Under the pieces are notes generated by a model. It was not told where the DNA came from. It made no database searches and saw only the letters and a list, made by a program, of their open reading frames with translations. The translations under genes and the position numbers were made by a program. Below are positions 32,519 to 44,500 of a stretch of 64,000 bases of DNA, piece after piece. Within the stretch, counting starts at the first letter, position 1, and every line of letters starts with the position of its first letter. This DNA is from Symbiodinium natans (taxonomy: Eukaryota; Sar; Dinophyceae; Suessiales; Symbiodiniaceae): the NCBI GenBank assembly GCA_905221605.1, contig CAJNDS010000002.1, forward strand, positions 1,537,438-1,601,437, given 5' to 3'.

Positions 32519-35500
32519 CTGTGTGCGTGTGTGCTTTTTTTCAACATGTTTCATTTTGTTTTTTTGTGAAGCTACCAAAACTGAGACTTAAGCCCCTATG
32601 CCATGTACGACAAAGCCAGTGAACTCGCAATGCCCAATTCCATATGATTGCCCCGCTCAGGTGATCAAAGCGCCAATGTGCGGCCCATTGCGCTGCAAGC
32701 GGCGCAGCCCACGGTGGTGCCCCTGCTCCTATGAACCCCCTGCCAGAAAGTCCAAGTGGCTGCTCAGCAGCTTGCGTGAGAGCTTCACGTTTAAATTTGC
32801 TGAGTTGCTCAGACATCCTCTATAGCCGTCCTTATATGCCAACTTTCGAAGATCGCCCCACGAGTCAAAGAGCCTCGCATGCCACCCAGGGCTCCCCTGA
32901 ACAGCATGTTTTCTCTCGATGTCTTCAGAAGAGGTGCTGGTGCACTCCGTCTCCACGCTCTCCGAACAGACGACCCCGACCTGGAAAAATGTCAGCGACA
33001 CCAACTTTCAGGTCGGGAACAGGGGGCAGCTTGGGGGCTTCGGGGAGTTTGGGAAGGGAACCCTGCGAGGTAAGGAAACGACACCCTGAAAAAACGGGCC
33101 CTCAACCCGGAGGTCACCAACGTGAACCTGGAAGACCTTGACCTGGATGTGGGTCAGCTCGGGGGCTCGATCGTCTGGGAGCCCTGCCCAGACTTTGAGA
33201 ACAGACCAAAGGAAAGGGCGTTTGGAGCTTCCTCTTTTTTCCGGGCTTAGGGAGTCTTTGGGCTTAAGCCCCCCCCCCCCCCCCCTCGCAGCCCTAGAGA
33301 CGCCGCTCCGAAACGCTGTTGACGTAAGGATCTTCCATACCAAGAATCCCTCGTGACCCACTACATGGTCTACTTCGGCCGGCTGGTCTACAGCTGCTCC
33401 GCCGGCCATAGCCCGTACGCAAAGCGTGCGCTTTATAGTGTAGAATATTGTATATACTTGTACACGCTTGCGCGCGCCGCCTCGGCAGCCGGGCCGGCCT
33501 AGGGACAGGAAAGGAGGAAAGAGGGTTTCTGAGAAAGGCCTCAAAAAAAGGGGAGGGTCCCAGGAAGGGTCCCCCCTCTACAGGGGCAAGGAGATCCCGT
33601 GTCTACTTGTTCCAAGCGCTTCTCGGCAGGAAGCCGAGGGGAATGATTATATGTATAAACACCGCTACATGGTATTGTATTGTACTATCTTCTGTTTTAC
33701 TCTGTATACATACGTGTCTGTTGGTTTTGTTGATTTACTCCTTGTTGGGGCCCTCCCAGGTTACGGAACCGATTCCGAGGGCATTTGGGATCTCAACACC
33801 GCCTCCAAGGACTGCCACGCGTGTTGGGCCCAGTTTATTCTAACTTTTTGTATGAAGGGGTTTGTATCTTGGCTTGCGGGGGCTTTAGTAACTTTAGTAT
33901 TGGTTTGGCTAGTTTTCGGGGTTCTGTGGCCTGTTTGGTGGTGGGGAGGGCAGCAGGGCAGCAGCTGCCGGCGAGTCTAGAGTTATTGTGGAAGGGCTTT
34001 AGTGTTTAATGCGTGTCCACCCATGGCATCCACACACACACAGGACACATTCGTGGCGGCTGCAATTTGGTGGCACTTCGCCACGCCCCCAGAGTCGGAC
34101 CTCCAACGCTGTCTCGTTCTGTTTCGCTCTCTCCACTGTAATCGGGTATGAAATGCTGGCTTCTGAACAAAGGATGTCCTAAACCTGCCCTACTGTAAAG
34201 ACCTGCAGCATGCAGCTGTCAAGAAGAGGCAGGCTCACAATGAGCAGAAGTCTTTGCTCATGTTTCAGGACTCTTGGGCCTCGTGTTACATGGAAAATTG
34301 CTGCTAAGGACTTTGGGATCTTGAGCCGCCTTTGTTGAAAAGGGATGAACTCGCTCGTTGCAAGTGACCTGTCAGTCCTGCTACGCGAATCCCCACCCCC
34401 CCACCCCTCTGAAGTTCTCTGAAGCTCGCAAGCGTTTGAGGTTGAACTGAAAGCCGAAACGACCTTCGCACCCAGCGACTACATCCTGGTCTATGCGGCC
34501 TCGGCCGTAAGCTCGGTCCAGGGCATTGAGAGCTTGGTTTGGGTGCCAAGCCGTCGAGACACCGGAGCACTCCAAAAGAGTTCTTGAGTGCCTTAGGGAA
34601 GCCACGGGAAAGGCTTGGGGTCTGGATGCCTCGCCTCTTTTTCGAGGCCCTCGCTGAGCAGACGCGGCCCGCAACGCGCTTCATCCCTGACGACAGTGGG
34701 GCCCTCAATGGCAACGAAGAGAGAGACTTTTTGCCAGTAGGTTGACATTGGGGCCCGTCGTTGCCATAGTCAGCTGAGGCTAAGGTGGAGCGCAACTGTT
34801 TAAAGTGAGGGCAAGTGTGCAGCCAGGCTTCACCGTCCATTCGCTCACCTTCACGGACCTAGACCTCGACAACGACGAGGTCTTTTCGAGCTTTGGGGTG
34901 CTTTGGGTGCTTTGGGTGGGGGAAACAAAGCCGTTTCACCGTTTCACCACTGTCAGTTCCAGGCTTCCAGACTCCCACTCCCGACCTCCTCTGCCCTCTC
35001 TTCAAATCAACTCCCAACCCCTCAAAAGCCCGATCAAGAAAATCACCTCAAAGCAGCCGGAACTTCGCGGAACTTAGACTCCCTTGCCAGCTTGGTGGTA
35101 CCCTGGGCTGGTGGGAGCACAGCCAGAGCTACAAGGTGGCGACTTGGCGCTGACAGGTTCCGGAAGGGGGGGGCTCTTGTGGACTCTTCAAGATTCCTTT
35201 TTGGGGGGGCTCGGCTTATCCTTCATGGGAGAGCACCGAGGAATACTACCACGTCTTCCTGGCAACGGACGCGGCCGGCTCAAACCGCGTCCGCATCAGC
35301 AACGACACAGGCGAGAGCCCAGGGACTCCAATTGGAATTCCCAATGGCCTCTTTTTTAGTTTTTTTTTCAAAAACGTTTTCACTCCCGAAAGCGCGCTTG
35401 AAAGTTTGAAGGCTCGTTTTCTTGTTCTTGGTTCCGTCTTAGGGCAGCTTCTTATGAGTTTAACCACTGATTGGGTTGTAGCGATCGAGATCTCGGGTGA

Positions 35501-38500
35501 AAAGCAGGGGCGGTACTAGCATCTCACTGGAAGACATGCAACAGCTTAAGCAGCGCGGGCCAAACCCTTCGCTCCGGGGTTTCGGGGGATCACTTCGGGA
35601 CTTCAGGGGCCTTCACCCTGCGTCGAGCTGGAGAAAATGGAATGATGAGATGTCAAGAGCGGGGTGGGTCCTGAAACCTGTTGGCGGACGCCAAATACGC
35701 AAGTGGACCTTGGGAAGCAATTGAACTTGCACTTGAAGTACCTCTGAAACCGATGCTGCGCCTGGTACGTTGGCAGAGCATGAGGGCAGGTTCTGCCCCT
35801 GAACTCGGCGCCCTCCAACAACACAACACGCGGCGCCTTTGCATCAGTGCTGCACTCACAATGCAAAATGCCGGGCAGCAAAGGCCTCAACCCCTAAGCC
35901 TATACACCCCAGACCCTGCGGCACCCAGCAGTTGCGTGCAGGCGTACCGCAAGGAACAAGCTATTTCAACGTGGAGCCCGACACGACGGTCTTCCCCCAA
36001 CATGTTTAAATTGAGGTTCACCGCGGTTCAGGGAGGTTTAAAGAGTTGCGCCCTGGAGCAGTTGCTTGAACTGGGCTTGAACCGCGATGAAAGTCTTGGA
36101 TCCTACAATTTTTGTGACACCTTCCGCCAGGTCTGGTTGCCAGGAAGCCTGCATGCGACCCACTTCTGCATCTTTCAGGCCATGCGGTCACGATGAAGAA
36201 CTCCAGTCGTCCCCAAGCGTAAAAGTAGGGAGCCCGACGCAACCTCCAGAGGCACATCAATCAGACACACCCCGATTGTTCAAGCTAGTGTTGGGGGGAT
36301 GGCTGGAGGTGATTGTTTAGAGGCAGCAGCAGGGCGCCCACCCAGAAATCAAAAAAGGATCTGCTTTGGCGCTCATGTTTGGGAAGTCTGAAGCCCTGAA
36401 CATTTAAGCCTCGAAGCTCCTCAAACCCGAATGTAGATCCGGCTGGGAGGAGACGCGGCTGGTCGAGGAGAACACGCCTGCGGCCCTTGCCATCTCAGAC
36501 ACTTTCGCCCAAGCTCAGCAGGCCCGATCACAAAATTCAGAGAAGCCTCCCCAAACAGCCCGCGAAGCCTGCTGGAAGACCATAGACTTTGGCGTGGCCA
36601 ACGTGCGGAGCGTTTCATGATTCTGGCGGTTTCTCAAGGTCCCTTCTACCTTTATCCAGACAAGACGATGGAACACTGTTGGCGCTAAGCAGCTACGAGT
36701 GCTCCAAAGACCGTCTAGTCTAGTCTCGGGGCTGTGCATGAAGCAGGTCAGCTTCACAGACCTGGACCTTGATGTGAACGAATTCGGCGGTAATCTGTCT
36801 TGGCAGCAGCCTTCTGCGGACACGGCCCTCATCACCCACTATAGGGCAGCTTTGCTCAACCGGTGGAGCAGGGCGAGGGGAGGAGGGAGGAAAGGCACAG
36901 GGGGTCTGCGAAGCCTGAAGAAACGCAGAAAGTGCCCAGGTGTACTTCAGCATCGACGCTGCTGGCCAGGACAACCGTCGCTCGTCGAAATGCCAGCAAC
37001 GCTAGGCAGACATTTGACTTTCGAGTTTGGGTAGACATAGTGAATGCAGCCTTCTGAGTAGTTGCATCACAGCCTGCAGTGCTGCAAGGCTACCTGTTCA
37101 CCTACGTTCAGCAGCCTTACTCCGAAGTGGCCATCCCGGCAGATACCTCGCGCTTGCACCCTAGCGCCTTGTCAGCCATGGGGGGTGGTCGAGTTTGCCG
37201 GGCTTGGGCGTTCCAAGCCATTCCACATGTCATTAGGACCAGGGCTTCAATGAGGGTTCCCCCTTGCCCTCAAAGGCCACTTCCGCCCGGACAACACAAG
37301 CTACCTCTTCGCCTCTCGACTGCAACTCAATTCGCCCCCATGAAACTTGAGCCGGAAGAACCCCAAAGCACGGCATGGTACGGGAGGAGGGGGATTACAC
37401 GGCAGGTTGTAGATAGATGTCCACAAGTGGGTTGGGCGTTAGGCTTTGTAGACCTATAGCAGTTGGACGAGGAGCATTTAAAATTTCCGTCATGCAGGAC
37501 TATGTCCTGGTGTACGCAGAGTCCACACTGGCGGAGCAGACGACGCCGGCCTACGTCGACATCGTCGACTCCGACATGCCTGTCACGGATGTCGTTTGGG
37601 TTGGCGAGGCCGGGTTTTCAGGAACCTCCTGAGCTGAGGGAGGATGTGAGAGGCGCACCCTTAAGGGCGGTCAAGCGTTTCAGCTCGGAGGGCTCCGAGG
37701 GCTTTTGTGCTCCGATAGGATTTGGACATCAACGACTTGGAGGGCACCTTGACGTGGACGCCTCCGGGGAATGTCTCCGGTGAGGTGATCACGTGCCCGG
37801 GCTCCCACTTGATTAAAGGGATTCTGTTTAAGGGGGGGGCCGTGGGGCAGTCCTTCCTTGTCATGTCCGAGTGGTTGCAGCATGCGAAGGACATGAGATA
37901 TGTGATATGTATATATATATATATATAAATACAAACTCCAGTCACCCTTCCCACACCGTGAGGTATGCGGTCTACCTTGCGGATGCGAGTGATGGCGGCA
38001 ACCGGCTGTTGGTGAACTGGAGCGGCAGCTACTCGCTGTCACAGAAGTGTGAGCCCCTACTCTCACACGATCCCTTCATACAAGCCTACAAGCATTGCGT
38101 CTTCACAACTATTATAGTTCATTGTCCATACCATTCATACTTAGTTTTGCATCCATGGCTAACGTACATTAGCCTTCCGCCCAAGCCGCAAAGGCTGACT
38201 TGAGCAGGAAACTTCAAACGAGGTCATGGTTTGGGGGGCCTTCCCCGACTGTACACCGATTCTAAGAGATACCGAGATGCGCAGCAAGACCTTCAAATGC
38301 AGAGAGTTGGTCAAACTGTCAGAAGTCCCAGTGGCCTTATCTGGAGCCCGAATGCTTATTGTGCAAGTGTCTGAGGCGCCCGTACTCTCAGCGAATGCTG
38401 ACCCTGCTATGACCCCCAAAGCCTTCTGCACCCCAAGCCGCCTAAGCCCAGGCTACAATGCCACGGAGTTGGAGGCGACCGGAGCGCTCTCATATGTGGA

Positions 38501-41500
38501 GATCGGCGAAGTGCCCTTCGGTATCGCACCTGCACTTGGGGTCCCCTGGGGTCGGGAAGAATGAATGGGGCCTTTCTCCAGAAACCTAGGCATCAACACG
38601 TTCACCGTGCCGGCCGGGACCCTTCGGTCGAGCTACTCGCACTTCCTGGTCTACTCGCGCTCTGCCGGGACCTCTGATCAGGGGGGCAGGGGGGCCAGGG
38701 CGGAACTTCCCAGTTGCCGAAGGCCGTCGCGGGATGCAGGGGCAGCCACGGCAGCAGCAACAGTGTAACAGCAGGGCATGGTGCAGAGATTTTCGGCTCA
38801 AGCTCCCCCCACACAGAACGGCCCTCTGACCTTTCGGGTCACATGCTGGTCACCCGTTGCCTCTGCATTCTGTGGGTGCATGCAACGGTGCATGCTGGAG
38901 AAGCTGCTGGAGAAGCTGAGCCGAGGCTCAGGGGCTCGGGGGGCTCGGGGGGCTCGAGGGGCCTGCAAGGCTCTGCCAGCGGCACTGCTGCTCGCGAGCA
39001 GGAGAGTGTCGTTCCAATCTGCCGGCCGGGCTATCAGGACGTGACGAACGGCCAAGCCTTTGAGTTAGCTTGTGCCTCGCACTGTCCGGGAGGGCCATAT
39101 GCGACAGCTACGTGCTCATGCGCCTGCCCATCCACTCCTGTGATAGAGATTCCTCTTGGCACCACGGGTGCCACGGGTGAGGCTGGCCAAGCTTCACTGA
39201 AGCCTGCAGGAGTCCGCGATTTTATTGCAAAAATCGAAGAGCAGACCACGACCTCGCAGCCAGAAGAAGAGGAAAAGGAAGCGGGCATCGAAGACCTTGT
39301 GATCCTGGTCTCTGCAATCGTTTTGCTGTCGAGCTCTGCCGTTGTCGTGGCCGTGGGCGTCCTGAGTGGATTTTGCAAGAAGCGGGAGAAGCGCGAGAAG
39401 AAGCGGGCCTGGGCCGCTCCAGCGCATTCCATGCGACTTCCCAAAGAGAAGTGCCCGGAACCTCCAGCAGCATCTGCACAGCCCATACAGCATTTACAAA
39501 ATTTACAGCCTATACAGACTCCAGGTCCAGTGGGCGGGGAGCCATCCCGAGAGGATCTTGACGTGCTGGAGCTGAGTAGCGTGACTACCCAACAGTGTAG
39601 TGCCAAAAGCCCCAGTGAGCCCCAGGGGCCAGATCTCACACAGCCACGAGGCATACTGAGGATGTCTTTTTCAACGGCTAAGGTGTCCCGAGTCCGGCCT
39701 GTTTCCTAGACAGCCCGAGCTCTGTTCGAGGCTTCTTCCTTTCAGGTCGACATCGGGACATCCGTCGTAGTTTTTTCCTCAGAATTTTCTCCCATGAATT
39801 TGTTTCTGGCTGCTTAGCACGCCCAGAAATTTTCCATGACAGCAAGTTCTGTCATCTTACTTACTCTTGTTTGCCAATTCCCTTCCAGATGTGGCGTGTT
39901 CCTGGTCAACATGTACTTGACCCAGGTTTCTCACCTGCGGCAAGTCTGTCCAGGAATGCAGTTTCACTGGCATTTAGCCTTTTTCTTGTCAACATGGCTT
40001 GACCCAGGTTTCTCACCTGCGGCAAGTCTGTCCAGGCATAAACCCTTTGAAAGCCAGGACAAGCGCAAGAGCCGCAAGAGCGTTGCAACATGCATCTCTA
40101 CTGTGGGGCCTCCAAGGGGATCCTCTCACCCTAAGCCTGGGGTTCCTCCACCACACCAAGGCTTAGAGGAATCTTCCTATGCCCTCTGACTTAGCTTCAA
40201 GACCCGACCCAGTCCCTTGGCCCGAAACCCACCCTGAAACCTGAGACCCGAAGAAGCACACCCCAAACCTGGCTTCTTCCTCAGGCCCTTGCAGAGGCTT
40301 CGACACCTGCCTTTTTGTCCTTCCTCGGCGCTGCCCTGAACGCTTCGGTCACCGAAGTGAACTTCACAGACGACGCGGCTCAGATGCAAAGCTGAGGGCT
40401 TAGGTTTCAGGGTCAGGGAGGGCTCACCTGGCGACTCAATGCACGTCGATTTCTTCGAAGGCTTCCAAAGCAAACTCAGCAAGTCCCTCAGCAGTCTCGA
40501 AGGCTTGAGCGGCCTATCAGCTGTCAACAGAAGCGGATTTAACCGGCCACTGCAGAGGCTGGTTGGCAGGAACTAGCAGGGGCTTATGGGTGTGCGGCGC
40601 GCGCCTGGGCCGTCAGCAGGGGCGTGGTTAGCACAAAGCTTAGCAAACGGAGGGTGTGGCTAGCAGGGGTGTGGCTAGCAAAAGGGGGGTGTGGCTAGCG
40701 AGGGTGTGGTTAGCATAAGGGGTGTGGCTAGCACAGGGTGTGTGGCTAGCGAATGGGTGTGGTTGGCAAAAGGGGTGTGGCTAGGGAAATGGGTGTGGTT
40801 AGCATAAGGGGTGTGGTTAGCAAGGGTGTGGTTAGCAGGGGTGTGGCTAGCAAAAGGGGGTGTGGTTAGCAGGGGTGTGGTTAGCATAAGGGGGTGTGGT
40901 TAGCAGGGGTGTGGCTAGCAAAAGGGGGGTGTGGTTAGCAGGGGTGTGGTTGGCAGGAACTAGCAGGGGCTTATGGGTGTGCGGCGCGCGCCTGGGGCCG
41001 TCAGCAGGGGCGTGGTTAGCACAAAGCTTAGCAAACGGAGGGTGTTGGCCAGCAAAAGGGGGGTGTGGTTAGCGAGGGTGTGGTTAGCATAAGGGGTGTG
41101 GCTAGCACAGGGTGTGTGGCTAGCGAATGGGTGTGGTTGGCAAAAGGGGTGTGGCTAGCGAAATGGGTGTGGTTAGCATAAGGGGTGTGGTTAGCAAGGG
41201 TGTGGTTAGCAGGTGTGGCTAGCAAAAGGGGGTGTGGTTAGCAGGGGTGTGGTTAGCATAAGGGGGTGTGGTTAGCAGGTGTGGCTAGCAAAAGGGGGGT
41301 GTGGTTAGCAGTTGGCAGGAACTAGCAGGGGCTTATGTGTGTGCGGCGCGCGCCTGGGGCGTCAGCAGGGGCGTGGTTAGCACAAAGCTTAGCAAACGGA
41401 GGGTGTGGCTAGCAGGGGTGTGGCTAGCAAAAGGGGGGTGTGGTTAGCGAGGGTGTGGTTAGCATAAGGGGTGTGGCTAGCACAGGGTGTGTGTGGCTAG

Positions 41501-44500
41501 CGAATGGGTGTGGTTGGCAAAAGGGGTGTGGCTAGGGAAATGGGCGTGGTTAGCATAAGGGGTGTGGTTAGCAAGGGTGTGGTTAGCAGGGGTGTGGCTA
41601 GCAAAAGGGGGTGTGGTTAGCAGGGGTGTGGTTGGCAGGAACTAGCAGGGGCTTATGGGTGTGCGGCGCGCGCCTGGGGCGTCAGCAGGGGCGTGGTTAG
41701 CACAAAGCTTAGCAAACGGAGGGTGTGGCTAGCAAAAGGGGGGTGTGGTTAGCGAGGGTGTGGTTAGCATAAGGGGTGTGGCTAGCACAGGGTGTGTGGC
41801 TAGCGAATGGGTGTGGTTGGCAAAAGGGGTGTGGCTAGGGAAATGGGTGTGGTTAGCATAAGGGGTGTGGTTAGCAAGGGTGTGGTTAGCAGGGGTGTGG
41901 CTAGCAAAAGGGGGTGTGGTTAGCAGGGGTGTGGTTAGCATAAGGGGGTGTGGTTAGCAGGGGTGTGGCTAGCAAAAGGGGGGTGTGGTTAGCAGGGGTG
42001 TGGTTGGCAGGAACTAGCAGGGGCTTATGGGTGTGCGGCGCGCGCCTGGGGCCGTCAGCAGGGGCGTGGTTAGCACAAAGCTTAGCAAACGGAGGGTGTG
42101 GCTAGCAGGGGTGTGGCTAGCAAAAGGGGGGTGTGGTTAGCGAGGGTGTGGTTAGCATAAGGGGTGTGGCTAGCACAGGGTGTGTGGCTAGCGAATGGGT
42201 GTGGTTGGCAAAAGGGGTGTGGCTAGGGAAATGGGTGTGGTTAGCATAAGGGGTGTGGTTAGCAAGGGTGTATTTAGCAGGGGTGTGGCTAGCAAAAGGA
42301 GGTGTGGTTAGCAGGGGTGTGGTTAGCATAAGGGGGTGTGGTTAGCAGGGGTGTGGCTAGCAAAAGGGGGGTGTGGTTAGCAGGGGTGTGGTTGGCAGGA
42401 ACTAGCAGGGGCTTATGGGTGTGCGGCGCGCGCCTGGGGCGTCAGCAGGGGCGTGGTTAGCACAAAGCTTAGCAAACGGAGGGTGTGGCTAGCAGGGGTG
42501 TGGCTAGCAAAAGGGGGGTGTGGTTAGCGAGGGTGTGGTTAGCATAAGGGGTGTGGCTAGCACAGGGTGTGTGGCTAGCGAATGGGTGTGGTTGGCAAAA
42601 GGGGTGTGGCTAGGGAAATGGGTGTGGTTAGCATAAGGGGTGTGGTTAGCAGGGGTGTGGCTAGCAAAAGGGGGTGTGGTTAGCAGGGGTGTGGTTAGCA
42701 TAAGGGGGTGTGGTTAGGGGGGTGTGGTTAGCAGGGGTGTGGTTGGCAGGAACTAGCAGGGGCTTATGGGTGTGCGGCGCGCGCCTGGGGCGTCAGCAGG
42801 GGTGTGGTTAGCACAAAGCTTAGCAAACGGAGGGTGTGGCTAGCAGGGGTGTGGCTAGAAAAAGGGGGGTGTGGTTAGCGAGGGTGTGGTTAGCATAAGG
42901 GGTGTGGCTAGCACAGGGTGTGTGGCTAGCGAATGGGTGTGGTTGGCAAAAGGGGTGTGGCTAGGGAAATGGGTGTGGTTAGCATAAGGGGTGTGGTTAG
43001 CAAGGGTGTGGTTAGCAGGGGTGTGGCTAGCAAAAGGGGGTGTGGTTAGCAGGGGTGTGGTTAGCATAAGGGGGTGTGGTTAGCAGGGGTGTGGCTAGCA
43101 AAAGGGGGGTGTGGTTAGCAGGGGTGTGGTTGGCAGGAACTAGCAGGGGCTTATGGGTGTGCGGCGCGCGCCTGGGGCCGTCAGCAGGGGCGTGGTTAGC
43201 ACAAAGCTTGGCTAGCAAAAGGGGGGTGTGGTTAGCAGGGGTGTGGTTGGCAGGAACTAGCAGGGGCTTATGGGTGTGCGGCGCGCGCCTGGGGCCGTCA
43301 GCAGGGGCGTGGTTAGCACAAAGCTTAGCAAACGGAGGGTGTTGGCCAGCAAAAGGGGGGTGTGGTTAGCGAGGGTGTGGTTAGCATAAGGGGTGTGGCT
43401 AGCACAGGGTGTGTGGCTAGCGAATGGGTGTGGTTGGCAAAAGGGGTGTGGCTAGGGAAATGGGTGTGGTTAGCATAAGGGGTGTGGCTTGCAAGGGTGT
43501 GGTTAGTTTTTGGGGCTTTAGAAAACTTTCGAGCAGACGTTGTGTTGCAAAGCCGCCTTCAGGCTCGTCAAGGATCAAGCCCACACTGTGGATGCGCAGG
43601 TGTCTCCGAGAAGATCGCAGAAACCACCCTGAACCTGAACTCGCCATGGCTATAAGTTGGCTATGGAAGCCTATGGCAAGACTGAATGAAAGCTTAAAGC
43701 CCCCCAGCCCTCTGGGAGCTTGGCCCAGGACTTGGACCTGGGTGACGTAGGAGGCGAGTTGGCCGGGGCCTTGGTCCAGGAAGCTCTGAGAGCACTGCAG
43801 GCTTCTGACAGCTTCTTTCTCAGTGGGTTTTATTCTTTTGACAGCCATTGCACAGAGAGGATGCGAGACAACTCCAAGAGCACTTTTTCTTCATGAAGGG
43901 GGCTGAGAGGTGGTCACCCTTAAGGTGTGGACGAAGCCCGTCGTTTTGGGGAAAGTTGTGGGCTACAACATCTACCTGGCCGTGGCTTGGCGCTGATTTT
44001 GAGACGTTGTGTTCATTGAGAGTTTACTTGTTGTGTTCTGCCCGGACACAGACAGAGGGGGAAAATAGTCTGGGGCGCCGCTTCGGGGCTATGCTTGCTG
44101 GAAGCTGGAAGGAAGGGAGGAAGCGGTTGAGACAAGTGGAGTGGCGGAAGTGGGAGAAAGTGAGGGAAAGGGAGCAAGATGAGCAAGACAAGAGATGCAG
44201 ACGGTTGGGCAAGTACCCAAACCCAAAGCCGCTCTACTTCCGAGCCGTCTGATGATTCAGGAAACCGATGCTGCTGGGTCTGCCCGCTCCTCTTCGCTGA
44301 CCGCCCAAGCTGTCACGCGCCAGTGCTTTGTTCGGGGTTGAGGTTTGGGGTTCAGGAGTTTCATCTTGGGCGGGGACGGTTCTCGTGGCCTGTTACAGTC
44401 GTTATAAGGATCGTGAAGGTTTCTTTGGTTCGAGGCCGTGCAACCCGTTCAACCCAGGCTTCCTCCACGACGTTTCTGGTGCCGGAGAACGTGCTCACCT

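Noticed and set aside
40675-43218. His/Asn/Thr/Pro-rich minus-strand ORFs of about 70 codons repeated once per satellite copy
   Set aside because: They follow the satellite period exactly, and nothing suggests a promoter, splice signal or conserved domain.
40565-43506. CRISPR-like array
   Set aside because: The higher-order copies have no unique spacers of constant length, and the context is eukaryotic; it is a satellite.
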